From Terriglobus aquaticus (lineage in GTDB: Bacteria; Acidobacteriota; Terriglobia; Terriglobales; Acidobacteriaceae): a stretch of DNA of 64,000 nucleotides. A model generated the notes under the pieces. The model saw only the letters and a list, made by a program, of their open reading frames with translations, was not told where the DNA came from and ran no database searches. Positions 35,775-44,409 of this stretch are shown piece by piece. Location of the stretch: positions 3,224,001 to 3,288,000 of the forward strand of contig NZ_JAGSYB010000001.1 in NCBI RefSeq assembly GCF_025685415.1, read 5' to 3'. Position 1 is the stretch's first letter. Each line of letters opens with the position of its first letter. Made by a program: the position numbers and the translations under genes.

Positions 35775-38700
35775 ATGTCTCTTCGATCCACACGTACGCA
35801 TGGCCTTCGCCTGTGCTGCGCCGCCGTTTTGCTGTCCTGTGCCATTCCGGTCTTCGCCCAGTTTGACGCCGCGTCGGTCCTCGGCTTCGTCCGCGATGCT
35901 TCCGGTGCTGCCGTTGCGAACGCCACCGTCACGCTCACCAACGTTGAGACCGGCGTGACCCAGACGGTGAAGACCGACAAGGATGGCAAGTACGAGTTCG
36001 CCAGCGTCAAGATCGGCGACTACAAGGTACAGACCGAGGCGAGCGGCTTCTCGCGTTATGAGAGCGCGACCTTTCCGCTCACCGTCAACGCCCGTCAGCG
36101 TGTGGATGCCGACCTGAAGGTTGGATCGTCCAACGAAGTGGTCGAGGTGAACAGCCTGCCCACGCAGTTGGAGACGGAAACCAGCTCGCGCGGACAGGTG
36201 ATTGGCACCCGCGAAGTGGAGAACCTGCCGCTGAACGGTCGCAGCTACGCCGACCTGGCGCTGCTGGCGCCGGGCACGCGCCGCTCCGCGCTGGAGACGG
36301 GTGCGCCCGACAGCCGCGAAGCCAGCTTCAACGTGGACGGCCAGCGCTCTGCCTTCAACAACTTCCTGCTGGACGGCCTGGACAACAACAACTACGGCAC
36401 GTCGAACCAGGGCTTTGCAAACGAGAACATTCCGCCCTCGCCCGATGCTGTCGACGAGTTCCGCGTAGAGACGAACAACTACTCCGCGGAATACGGCCGC
36501 AACCCGGGCGCGGTCATCAACGTGTCGACCCGACGCGGCACCAACGCGTTTCACGGCAAGGCCTACGACTACAACCGCAACACGGCGCTGAATGCGAACA
36601 ACTACTTCTCCACGCCGGGCACGCACCTGAAGTACATCCGCAACCAGTTTGGCGGAACCTTCGGCGGACCGATCTTCAAGGACAAGGCCTTCTTCTTTAC
36701 CGATTACGAAGGCAACCGGACGATCTTCAACCAGGCGCTCACGGTGTCCACGCTGCCGACGGCGAACCAGCGCGCCGGCCTGTTCTATGTGAACGACGAT
36801 CCGTCGAACCCGGCGAACGCGATTCCGCTGCGTAATCCGATCACGGGCCGCACCTACCTGGGCGTCGTTCCGCAGGCCGACATGACCACGTTTGCCAAGA
36901 ACGTGCTCGCCGCTCTGCCGGCGAACAACGTGGCCGGGCTGGCGAACAACTACAACACGACGCCGCGCGGCACGATCAACGACGACAAGGGCGACGGTCG
37001 CATCGACTACACGCTTTCGCCGCGGTACAGCCTGTTCGGCCGCTACTCCGAGCATCGCGCCACCATCTTCACGCCGCCGGGTATCCCCGGGCCGGCGGGT
37101 GGCAACGCGAACGGCAACGTCCACATCCTGAACCGCGACATTGCGGGCGGCGCGACCATCACGCTGTCGGCAACGCGCCTCTTGGACCTGCGCTTCGGCT
37201 GGTCGCACAACGAGGGCGGCAAGACGCCGATCGGTGTGGGCCAGGCGTCCATCCTGACGCAGAGCGGCATCACCGACGGCCTGCCGACGGACCCGACGAT
37301 CGTGCGGTCGCTGAACGGACAAGCGATCACTGGCTTCAGCCAGTTCGGCGCGCAGACGTCGAATCCGCAGTTCCAGAACCCGACCATCTTCAACCCCAAG
37401 GCGAACTACACGACAATCCGCGGCCGCCACGCGCTGAAGCTCGGCTTCGAGTTCCAGCAGGTGAACACGCAGATCAACGACTTCAACCCGAGCTACGGTC
37501 AGGACAACTACGCGGGTCTGTACTCCACGGCGATCAATCCGGCAGTTGCGAATACCCCCGCATGCCAGGCGGCTAATGCTCTGTCCGTCGCGAACTGCAC
37601 CAACCCGACCAACACCACGCCGGCCGGCAGCGCGCCCAGCCTGAGCTCGCAATTGCAGGAAGCTCGCAACCTGACGGACTTCCTCTTCGGCAACCGCTCC
37701 GGCTACTCGCTCACCACGTTTGCGATTGTGAACGTGCGGCAGCGCTACAACTTCATGTACGTGCAGGACGACATCAAGGTGTCGCCCAGCCTGACGCTGA
37801 ACGTGGGCCTGCGGTATGAGATTGTCACGCCGCAGTATGAGCGCGACAACAAGCTGGCCAACTATGACCCGACAACCAGCACACTGATCCAGGCGAAAAA
37901 CGGCAGCATCGCCGATCGCGCGCAGGTCAACATCAACTACACGAACTTCGCGCCGCGCTTTGGCTTTGCCAAGACGCTGGACGCGAAGACGGTGGTGCGC
38001 GGCGGCTACGGCATCGTGTACTCGCAGTGGAACCGCGCGGGTGGTGAAAACAACCTGACGTACAACGGTCCCAACGTGGTGAACGCGAACATCGCTTCGC
38101 AGGTGACGCCGTCGCCCTCAACGCTGTGCCAGAACGACACGCAGGTGCAGGCAAACTGCTTCCGCCAAACGCAGCAGGGTTACGCGGCTGGCCTGGTTTC
38201 GCCAGCGAACTTCAACCCGCTCAACGTGCTGTCGCGTTACATCCCGCGGCACAACCCGACCGGCTACGTGCAGAACTACTTCGTCGGCTTCCAGCGTGAC
38301 CTGGGCCACGGCTGGCTGGTGGACCTGAGCTACGTTGGCAACAAGAGCACGCACCTGCAGGTGTTGGGCGATTACAACCAGGCCACGCCATGCCTCCTGA
38401 GCTCGGGCTGCCCCAATGTGCAGGCCCGTCGTCCGATCACGAACTTCCAGGAGATCGAGATCGCGGCAAACGAGGGTTCGGCGAACTACAACTCGCTGCA
38501 GATGCGGACGGAAAAGCGCCTCGGCTCTGGCCTGTTCCTTCTGAACTCGTTCACCTACAGCCGCGTGTTCGACATCTCCAGCGGACACCTGGAAACTGCG
38601 AACGGTGACAACTCGCGCGTGAACATTCGCAACACGAGCCAGGACTACGGCCCGGGCGGATACGATCAGCCGCTGAACGACACACTGTCCATGGTGTATG

Positions 38701-39248
38701 ACCTGCCCTACGGTCACGGTCGCCACTTCGGCAGCAACAGCAATGGCGCGGTGAACGCAGTGCTGGGTGGATGGCAGGTGACGCTGGTGAATCAGGTGAC
38801 CAGCGGTCTGCCAATCAACATCAACTACTCGCTCGCCACGTCCAGCGGCCTGTTCGTATCGGACCTGGTTACCTATCGCCCGAACCGCGTGGCGGGTCAG
38901 CCGATCTTTGCGCCCGCAATCAACCGGAAGCGCACGGCAACGGGTGGAACGATCACGGGCTACTTCAACAACGCTGCCTTCGCTCTGCCGACCACGTATC
39001 CGTGGGGCAACCTGTCGCGCAACGTGGTTCGGTCGACGCCGTTCTACCAGGCCGATCTGGGCGTGCATAAGCAATTCCCGGTGTTCTCAGAACGCGTCCA
39101 CCTCGACTTCCGCGCCGAGGCGTTCAACGTGCTGAACAAGGTGAACCTGCAGGCGCCCAACAGCACCTACGGCAGCTCGTCGTTCGGCGCGGTCACGTCG
39201 GCATACCCGGCGCGTCAGCTGCAGTTGGCTGGCAAGCTGATCTTCTAA
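35775..39248 (+). CDS. TonB-dependent receptor with carboxypeptidase-regulatory-like domain (third)
   Basis: This outer-membrane receptor of 1157 residues has a signal peptide (ending IPVFAQ), a regulatory-like domain (VLGFVRDASGAAVANATV) and a plug domain with LPLNGRSYADLALLAPGTR and NFLLDGLDNNNYGTS. The barrel ends RQLQLAGKLIF. The ATG at 35775 follows CAGGAGT by 4 bases and starts the signal peptide; an upstream in-frame start at 35682 is rejected. It lies after a sugar transporter and carries a LacI-like operator upstream, so the likely ligand is a carbohydrate. A stable terminator follows. Confidence 0.92.
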   Translation: MSLRSTRTHGLRLCCAAVLLSCAIPVFAQFDAASVLGFVRDASGAAVANATVTLTNVETGVTQTVKTDKDGKYEFASVKIGDYKVQTEASGFSRYESATFPLTVNARQRVDADLKVGSSNEVVEVNSLPTQLETETSSRGQVIGTREVENLPLNGRSYADLALLAPGTRRSALETGAPDSREASFNVDGQRSAFNNFLLDGLDNNNYGTSNQGFANENIPPSPDAVDEFRVETNNYSAEYGRNPGAVINVSTRRGTNAFHGKAYDYNRNTALNANNYFSTPGTHLKYIRNQFGGTFGGPIFKDKAFFFTDYEGNRTIFNQALTVSTLPTANQRAGLFYVNDDPSNPANAIPLRNPITGRTYLGVVPQADMTTFAKNVLAALPANNVAGLANNYNTTPRGTINDDKGDGRIDYTLSPRYSLFGRYSEHRATIFTPPGIPGPAGGNANGNVHILNRDIAGGATITLSATRLLDLRFGWSHNEGGKTPIGVGQASILTQSGITDGLPTDPTIVRSLNGQAITGFSQFGAQTSNPQFQNPTIFNPKANYTTIRGRHALKLGFEFQQVNTQINDFNPSYGQDNYAGLYSTAINPAVANTPACQAANALSVANCTNPTNTTPAGSAPSLSSQLQEARNLTDFLFGNRSGYSLTTFAIVNVRQRYNFMYVQDDIKVSPSLTLNVGLRYEIVTPQYERDNKLANYDPTTSTLIQAKNGSIADRAQVNINYTNFAPRFGFAKTLDAKTVVRGGYGIVYSQWNRAGGENNLTYNGPNVVNANIASQVTPSPSTLCQNDTQVQANCFRQTQQGYAAGLVSPANFNPLNVLSRYIPRHNPTGYVQNYFVGFQRDLGHGWLVDLSYVGNKSTHLQVLGDYNQATPCLLSSGCPNVQARRPITNFQEIEIAANEGSANYNSLQMRTEKRLGSGLFLLNSFTYSRVFDISSGHLETANGDNSRVNIRNTSQDYGPGGYDQPLNDTLSMVYDLPYGHGRHFGSNSNGAVNAVLGGWQVTLVNQVTSGLPININYSLATSSGLFVSDLVTYRPNRVAGQPIFAPAINRKRTATGGTITGYFNNAAFALPTTYPWGNLSRNVVRSTPFYQADLGVHKQFPVFSERVHLDFRAEAFNVLNKVNLQAPNSTYGSSSFGAVTSAYPARQLQLAGKLIF

Positions 39249-39266
39249 CCAACACTCAGCGACCAG

Positions 39267-39296
39267 GGCCCGCGCGTCTTCAACGTGCGGGCCTTC
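39267..39296 (+). terminator. Terminator after the third TonB receptor gene
   Basis: GGCCCGCGCGT, the loop CTTCA and ACGTGCGGGCC form an 11-bp stem with one G-U pair, followed by TTC. Confidence 0.75.
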
Positions 39297-39345
39297 GTCA
39301 CTTCCACGGGGAACGCAACTGCGCGGTGCGAGCGTATGAGCCGCG

Positions 39346-40473
39346 ATGCAAGGAATGATTCGGATGATTGGGAAGACGATGGGCTCTGCCGCGTTGCTGC
39401 TTTGCGGAACGCTGGCGCTGCAGGCGCAGGCGGATGTGCGCATGAACCAGATCCAGGTGGTGGGCAGCCACAACAGCTACCACGCGGGCCTCACGCCAGG
39501 CGTAAAGGCGATTTTGGCGAAGCAGAATCCGAAGGCGCTGCGTAGCCTGGACTACAGCCATCCCACACTGACCAAGCAGTTGGACAGCGGTGTGCGGCAG
39601 TTGGAGATCGATGTGCACGCGGACGCGAAGGGCGGCCGCTACGCGCACATTGCGGCCGACGACGCGATTGCCAAGGCGGGGCTGCCGGCCGATCCGCCGT
39701 ACAACACAGACGGCAAGATGAACCAGCCGGGCTTCAAGGTGATGCACGTGACCGGCATCGACCAGCGCACCCGGTGCACGCTGTTCACCGACTGCCTGCG
39801 CGAGGTGCAGGCGTGGTCCAAGGCGCATCCGAAGCACGTGCCGCTGTTTCTGCTGATCGAAGCGAAAGAGGAGCAGCCGCACCTGCCTGGCACGCCCATG
39901 CCGGAGCCGTTTACGCCGGCCGTGTTCGACGCTCTGGACAAGGAGATCCGCAGCGTCTTCACGCCTGCGGAGCTGATCACGCCAGACGACGTGCGTGGCA
40001 GCGGCAAGGACCTGCCGTCTGCCATTACGGAGCATGGCTGGCCCACGCTCGAGAGTGCGCGCGGCAAAGTAGTGTTCCTGCTGGACAATCGCAAGTTCAC
40101 GGCGATGTACTCGGAAGGCCATCCGGCGCTGCGCGGCCGCGTGCTGTTCACCAACTCGGCACCGGGAACTCCGGAGTCGGCGTTTGAAGAGCAGAACAAC
40201 GGCACGGCCGAGTCGATCGACGCGTCGGTGAAGCAGGGCATCATCGTCCGCACCCGCACCGACGAGGGCACGGAAGAGGCGCGCACGAACGACACCACGC
40301 GGCGCGAGCTTGCCCTGCGCTCCGGCGCACAGATCATCAGCACGGATTACCCGCCGGGTGAGAAGTCGCAATGGAGCGATTTCATTGTCGAGCTGCCGAA
40401 CGGTCTGGCGGCGCGGTGCAACCCGCTGATCGCGCCCAAGGACTGCAGCGATGCAGCGGTGAACGACAAGTAA
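39346..40473 (+). CDS. Secreted calcium-dependent PI-phospholipase C-like protein
   Basis: This 375-residue protein has a signal peptide (cleavage near LQAQA). Its TIM-barrel PLC-like domain contains QVVGSHNSYHAG (first catalytic His), the metal/catalytic motif RQLEIDVHAD (second Glu-x-Asp and His), KVMHVTGID and a late STDYPP. The pattern matches the bacterial 'phosphoinositide phospholipase C, Ca2+-dependent' family. It may hydrolyse inositol phospholipids or related phosphodiesters outside the cell. A myo-inositol oxygenase gene 3 kb away could use the inositol released, which is an attractive but unproven link. The start could be the ATG at 39346 or one slightly later. Confidence 0.85.
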   Translation: MQGMIRMIGKTMGSAALLLCGTLALQAQADVRMNQIQVVGSHNSYHAGLTPGVKAILAKQNPKALRSLDYSHPTLTKQLDSGVRQLEIDVHADAKGGRYAHIAADDAIAKAGLPADPPYNTDGKMNQPGFKVMHVTGIDQRTRCTLFTDCLREVQAWSKAHPKHVPLFLLIEAKEEQPHLPGTPMPEPFTPAVFDALDKEIRSVFTPAELITPDDVRGSGKDLPSAITEHGWPTLESARGKVVFLLDNRKFTAMYSEGHPALRGRVLFTNSAPGTPESAFEEQNNGTAESIDASVKQGIIVRTRTDEGTEEARTNDTTRRELALRSGAQIISTDYPPGEKSQWSDFIVELPNGLAARCNPLIAPKDCSDAAVNDK

Positions 40474-40501
40474 CTCCGACTCTAGCAGTCGAAAAAAGCG
40501 G

Positions 40502-40564
40502 TGGACTCCTTAGGGGTTGCGGGTATGATGCGGCTGAAACCGGAACGCCTTACAGCGGCGTTCC
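40502..40564 (+). promoter_or_regulatory. Promoter and 5' hairpin of the hydrolase cassette
   Basis: TGGACT (40502-40507) and TATGAT (40524-40529) are spaced by 16 bases and resemble a sigma-70 promoter. About 13 bases after the -10 box comes an 8-bp stem GGAACGCC, a 7-base loop and GGCGTTCC (40542-40564). This would put a hairpin at or near the 5' end of the mRNA, or act as an operator. Confidence 0.55.
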
Positions 40565-40604
40565 ATGTTACGCATCGGGACTCGCGACACTGGGAGACGC
40601 ACGT

Positions 40605-41342
40605 ATGGCTCAGGCTGCTGCTGCGACTGCGGATTACCTGCTGAATCACATTGGCGCCATTACTGCCGCGATCGGCGGTCTGGGTACAGCCGCGTATGGC
40701 TTGGTGGACGCGACCAAATCCATCGCGTTTGGCGTGTCCAACGTTGGATTTGGCGTGATCGCCAAGGTGATGGCGACGCTCATTCCAGAAGCCACGCCCG
40801 AAGCGGCGGCCGCCGCGAGCACGGGCGAGCCTCCGCTGGCTCCGGCGCTTTCGCTTCGGTCTGTGCTGGTCTCGCTCAAGTCGAATTGGGTGAACGGCGT
40901 GACCAAGGACGACCAGATCGCCATTGCGAAAAGCCTGGTGAAGCTTGCAGTCAGGCCGTCTGCGGTGGCTTCCCTGGCGGCGCTCACCGGGGTAGATGCA
41001 ACGGTGCTGGCGAGTGTGTTCGGAAAGATTGCCAGGGGTGCGGCGCTGTTACCCGAAGAAACCGACGTTTACGCGCGCTTCGATCTGATCGTGACGACGT
41101 TGCTGGAGCAGGCGTACCAGCGTGCCGACCAGCAGTATCGCAACGCTGCCAAAGTGCTGGCGGCAGCACTCTCCGTCGTGCTGGCGGCGGCCGGAGCATA
41201 CTGCCTGGGAGAGCGCGGAGCGCAGGAGTATGGACGCGCCCTGTTGATCGGGCTCATTGCGACGCCGCTGGCTCCGGTCGCCAAGGACGTGGCAAGCGCG
41301 ATCCAGGCCGGCGCCAAGGCCGTTCAGGTCTGGAAGAGTTAG
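40605..41342 (+). CDS. Unknown protein with hydrophobic helical segments, partner of the hydrolase
   Basis: This 245-residue protein begins with a Gly/Ala-rich hydrophobic region (about 14-60) and has a second hydrophobic helix (about 183-201) followed by another (about 210-225). The central part (about 85-180) is helical and soluble. No signal peptide, catalytic motif or known domain was recognised. The ATG at 40605 has GGGAGAC 6 bases upstream. The next gene, an alpha/beta hydrolase, starts two bases after its stop codon, so the two are translationally coupled and probably act together at the membrane. Confidence 0.75.
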   Translation: MAQAAAATADYLLNHIGAITAAIGGLGTAAYGLVDATKSIAFGVSNVGFGVIAKVMATLIPEATPEAAAAASTGEPPLAPALSLRSVLVSLKSNWVNGVTKDDQIAIAKSLVKLAVRPSAVASLAALTGVDATVLASVFGKIARGAALLPEETDVYARFDLIVTTLLEQAYQRADQQYRNAAKVLAAALSVVLAAAGAYCLGERGAQEYGRALLIGLIATPLAPVAKDVASAIQAGAKAVQVWKS

Positions 41343-41344
41343 CC

Positions 41345-42250
41345 ATGTGGTTTCTGAGTTGCAGAACTAGCCGGATCGGCGGTGACGTTGGCCCGGTGCA
41401 GGTCACGGACGGCTATCTCACCTTTGTCGACGGCCGGGAGCTGCTGGAAGAGGTTCGCGGCCGCGACGTCCTGATTGCGCTGCACGGGTTCAACGTGCAC
41501 CAGGCAGGGGCGGTGGATCACTTTCAGCAATGGCAGCGGCTGATGACGTTGGGCGCGAACGCTCTGCTGGTAGGCGGCCTATGGCCGGGCGATTCCGCCT
41601 GGCTAGGCGCTCTGGAATACGCCTTCGCGGCCAAGGCCGCAATGCGCTCGGGCCAGGCGTTCGGCCGGTACCTGAACCTGAATTTTCAGCAGGTTCGAAG
41701 CATCTCCTTCGTGTCGCACAGCCTAGGTGCTCGCGTTGCCCTGCGAACGATCCAGGAGCTATCCTCGGCGTTCGACGTCCGGCGACTCATCTTGATGGCG
41801 CCCGCGGTCGACGATGATTGCCTGACCGGCGAGTTCGCGAAAACCGCCAAGCGCATCGGCCAAGTGACGGTGCTGGGATCGAAGCAGGACAAAGTGTTGC
41901 GGCTCGCGTATCCGCTGGGGAACCCAATCAGCGGTATTTTTGCGCGGGGGCACCCGTACTGGCATGCGGCGCTGGGGCGCGAGGGACCAACTGCCTATCC
42001 CTCGCCCAATAACATCGGGCCGGGTTGGCGTCTGCCCGACGACTGGAAGGTCGACCATAGCGACTACCTGCCGCCGGAATCGCCTTTTGCGCCGCCCTAC
42101 GCTCCCGCGCCATTCCCGCTTCCCATGGCATTCCCAGCTGAGTCCGCGGGAACTCCGGCGCTGCCGCAGGGCTACGACGGTTCGGATGGGCAACCGGAAC
42201 ACTGGCAGTGTGGCTGGACGGCGGGTTGGACCTCATTCCAGTTCCCCTGA
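41345..42250 (+). CDS. Alpha/beta hydrolase (DUF900-like) with proline-rich tail
   Basis: This 301-residue predicted serine hydrolase shows ALHGFN (about 45-50, oxyanion-hole side), the nucleophile elbow SHSLGAR with Ser126, a candidate acid at Asp182 (GSKQDK) and a candidate catalytic His238 (KVDHSDYL). This gives a complete triad. The fold resembles DUF900-type or lipase-like hydrolases. A Pro/Ala/Phe-rich C-terminal tail (about 245-301) ends in an aromatic, Trp-rich stretch. No signal peptide is seen, so it probably acts inside the cell or with the preceding membrane protein. A bidirectional terminator closes the unit. The substrate is unknown. Confidence 0.82.
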   Translation: MWFLSCRTSRIGGDVGPVQVTDGYLTFVDGRELLEEVRGRDVLIALHGFNVHQAGAVDHFQQWQRLMTLGANALLVGGLWPGDSAWLGALEYAFAAKAAMRSGQAFGRYLNLNFQQVRSISFVSHSLGARVALRTIQELSSAFDVRRLILMAPAVDDDCLTGEFAKTAKRIGQVTVLGSKQDKVLRLAYPLGNPISGIFARGHPYWHAALGREGPTAYPSPNNIGPGWRLPDDWKVDHSDYLPPESPFAPPYAPAPFPLPMAFPAESAGTPALPQGYDGSDGQPEHWQCGWTAGWTSFQFP

Positions 42251-42289
42251 GGGTAGGGACCGCGTTCGGAAGGCGGACGGCACAAGGGA

Positions 42290-42317
42290 AAGCCGGCGTC
42301 TCCGCCGGCTTCATTGT
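42290..42317. terminator. Bidirectional terminator between hydrolase and rsfS genes
   Basis: AAGCCGGCG, a 4-base loop and CGCCGGCTT are followed by CATTGTT on the plus strand, with A residues at the other end. It serves two convergent genes. Confidence 0.8.
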
Positions 42318-42334
42318 TACGGTTTGTTCGGACG

Positions 42335-43018
42335 CTACTTCTTGGCCGAAGGTGCCTTCCTGGCACCTTTCTTCCCCGCGGGCTGCGGGGTGACGCTGCG
42401 CTTGGCCGGGGTTTTCTTGGCAGCTGCTTTCTTTGCGGCCGCTTTCTTCACGCCCGCCTTCGCCTTTTTGGGCTTCTCCTCTTCGTCGGCAATCTCGACC
42501 GTGCCGGCCAGGGCCTTTGAGACGCGGGCCGAGGTCTTGCGGCCGGTCTTGCCGCCGCGTTTGGTGGTGCTGTCTTCGCTGTCGGCGTCCTCTGCGGGTG
42601 CGGCGGCCACCGGCTTCTTCTTGCGGGCGTCGGCCAGTGCCTTGGTGATGTCGGCGTTCAGGTCGTCGATGCTGACGCGGGTGGCCGTTTTGCGCAGACG
42701 TTCCAGGCCGTAGTACTCGCGCTTTTCGGGCATGAAGATGTGGACTACAAAATCGACGTAGTCCATCAGAATCCACTCGCCCTGGCGGCGGCCTTCGACC
42801 GAGTTGGGGTAGATGCCGTACTCGCGCTTCAGCCGGCCTTCGATCTCGTCGGCAATCGCGGCGTTCTGGCGCTCGTTGGTGCCGTTGCAGATGAGAAAGT
42901 AGTCGGTCAGCGCGCTTTCCGAGGGGTCCAGGGCGAGGATGCGGATTTCCTCGGCTTTGCGGCTGTCGGCGGCGTCCACCGCGGTGCTGAGCAGCTGGTT
43001 TGTCTCGAGCGTGGGCAT
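42335..43018 (-). CDS. rsfS: Ribosomal silencing factor RsfS with histone-H1-like tail
   Basis: Residues 1-130 of this 227-residue protein are a standard RsfS domain (ILALDPSESALTDYFLICNG, EGRRQGEWILMDYVDFVVHIF), which binds ribosomal protein L14 and prevents 30S-50S joining. Residues 131-227 form an added tail: an acidic segment (about 143-150 and 176-182) and then Lys/Ala/Pro-rich repeats (KKAAAKKAAAKKTPAKR) resembling histone H1 or bacterial HU-type tails. Typical RsfS is about 105-130 residues, so the tail nearly doubles the length. The ATG at 43018 has AAGGAG three bases upstream; the open frame extending to 44353 is overlapped by another gene and rejected. Confidence 0.93.
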   Translation of the reverse strand: MPTLETNQLLSTAVDAADSRKAEEIRILALDPSESALTDYFLICNGTNERQNAAIADEIEGRLKREYGIYPNSVEGRRQGEWILMDYVDFVVHIFMPEKREYYGLERLRKTATRVSIDDLNADITKALADARKKKPVAAAPAEDADSEDSTTKRGGKTGRKTSARVSKALAGTVEIADEEEKPKKAKAGVKKAAAKKAAAKKTPAKRSVTPQPAGKKGARKAPSAKK

Positions 43019-43168
43019 GCAACTCCTTGGGCGCATTGCACCCGTTTTGAGCATACGACGCCGACCGTGCGGAATGTGTGACTTGTGCGCTCGCGGAGAG
43101 GTCGGAAGTGAGCGACGGCTTGTCTGGAAGGCGGTTTGCGTGTGGTCTGAAAGTTGCACGGAAAGCTC

Positions 43169-43209
43169 TTGCCAATCGTTGTTCCGTGTGCGTATCGTTA
43201 GCGCTAACG
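43169..43209 (+). promoter_or_regulatory. Inositol oxygenase promoter with LacI-type operator
   Basis: TTGCCA (43169-43174) and TATCGT (43193-43198), 18 bases apart, form a candidate promoter. The perfect palindrome CGTTAGCGCTAACG (43196-43209) overlaps the end of the -10 box and the start region, an arrangement expected for repression. Confidence 0.6.
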
Positions 43210-43300
43210 TAAAGGGAATTGCGACCTGGGAGCGCACATTTCCGGCCGCGCCCAGGGCAGCATGCCTGGCGCGGCTTGCGTGACAGAACAGGAGCGGGCG

Positions 43301-44182
43301 ATGGCGACAGCAGTGGTAGACATGGAAGCGACGGCGGTAGAGAACAAGAACCTGTTGCCGGTCGAGGACGACTGGGAAGAGTTTCTGCAGGGCCGCTACA
43401 AGGAAGGCAAGACGGAAGAAGAGTTCCGCAACTACGACGCCGAAGCGAACCCCGGCGTGGCGGAGTTCTACCGCCTGAACCACCAGTTCCAGTCGCACGA
43501 GTACGTCCTCGGCAAGGAGAAGGAATACTTCGGCCTGACGCGCGGCAAGAAGTCGATCTGGGAAGCAGCGGAGTTCCTGAACACGCTCGTCGACGACAGC
43601 GATCCGGACACCGACCTGACGCAGATGGAGCACCTGCTGCAAACCAGCGAGGCGATCCGCCGCGACGGCCACCCGCGCTGGATGGTGGCGACCGGCTTTG
43701 TGCACGACCTGGGCAAGTGCCTGTGCCTGTACGGCGAGCCGCAGTGGGGCGTGGTGGGCGACACCTTCCCGACCGGCTGCGCGTACTCCGACAAGATCGT
43801 CTTCCCCGAGTACTTCAAGGCGAACCCGGATTACAACCACCCGGTGTACTCGACCAAGTACGGCATCTATGAGCCCGGTTGCGGCCTCGACAAGGTGCAC
43901 ATGAGCTTCGGCCATGACGGCTACATCTACGAGGTGATGAAGAACCACCTGCCGATGGAAGCGCTGTACATGCTGCGCTACCACTCGTTCTACGCGTGGC
44001 ACCGGCACGGAGCGTACGAGCACCTGTTGAACGATCAGGACCGCGCCATGCTGCCGGCGGTGTTGAAGTTCAACCCGTATGACCTGTACTCCAAGGGTCA
44101 CACCAAGCCCGACATGAAGGAACTGAAGCCGTACTATGACGACCTGTTCGCGGAGTTCTTCCCGGACAAGCTGGACTGGTAA
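43301..44182 (+). CDS. myo-Inositol oxygenase
   Basis: This 293-residue di-iron enzyme cleaves myo-inositol with O2 to D-glucuronate. The HD-domain metal ligands are visible in FVHDLGKCL, the family motifs WGVVGDTFP and [11 protein letters not shown] are present, and [26 protein letters not shown] and FNPYDLYSK follow. Length and motifs match the eukaryotic-type family throughout. The ATG at 43301 has CAGGAG 6 bases upstream; an in-frame ATG at 43262 would add 13 residues. It carries a LacI-type operator in its promoter and a terminator after it, so it is a single-gene unit. No uronate catabolism gene is next to it. Confidence 0.96.
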   Translation: MATAVVDMEATAVENKNLLPVEDDWEEFLQGRYKEGKTEEEFRNYDAEANPGVAEFYRLNHQFQSHEYVLGKEKEYFGLTRGKKSIWEAAEFLNTLVDDSDPDTDLTQMEHLLQTSEAIRRDGHPRWMVATGFVHDLGKCLCLYGEPQWGVVGDTFPTGCAYSDKIVFPEYFKANPDYNHPVYSTKYGIYEPGCGLDKVHMSFGHDGYIYEVMKNHLPMEALYMLRYHSFYAWHRHGAYEHLLNDQDRAMLPAVLKFNPYDLYSKGHTKPDMKELKPYYDDLFAEFFPDKLDW

Positions 44183-44226
44183 CGGCGGATACGTTCCGTT
44201 CCACGGATCATTCAAGGAGCAAGCAG

Positions 44227-44254
44227 CGCACCGGAGTCTCCGGTGCGTTTGCTT
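44227..44254 (+). terminator. Terminator after the inositol oxygenase gene
   Basis: CGCACCGGA, the loop GTC and TCCGGTGCG form a 9-bp stem followed by TTTGCTTTG. Confidence 0.85.
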
Positions 44255-44409
44255 TGCGTGGAGTCGATTGCAACCCACGCGACTGAGACCGACTGGCAGG
44301 TAATCGCGTGCGTGTGCGATGTGCATCTCTGCCGACAGGGGAGGCCGTAACATCGCGCCTTGTTCCGTGCGGGGCAGAACGATGCGCGCCCAAGCTCATC
44401 TAACGAGCG

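Noticed and set aside
35631-37652. Long minus-strand frame of 673 codons inside the third TonB receptor gene
   Set aside because: It is antisense to a clear receptor gene; its Arg/Val/Gly-rich translation is typical of a shadow frame in GC-rich DNA.
43019-44353. Extension of the rsfS frame upstream to 44353
   Set aside because: It is antisense to the inositol oxygenase gene, and RsfS homology with a good ribosome-binding site begins at 43018.
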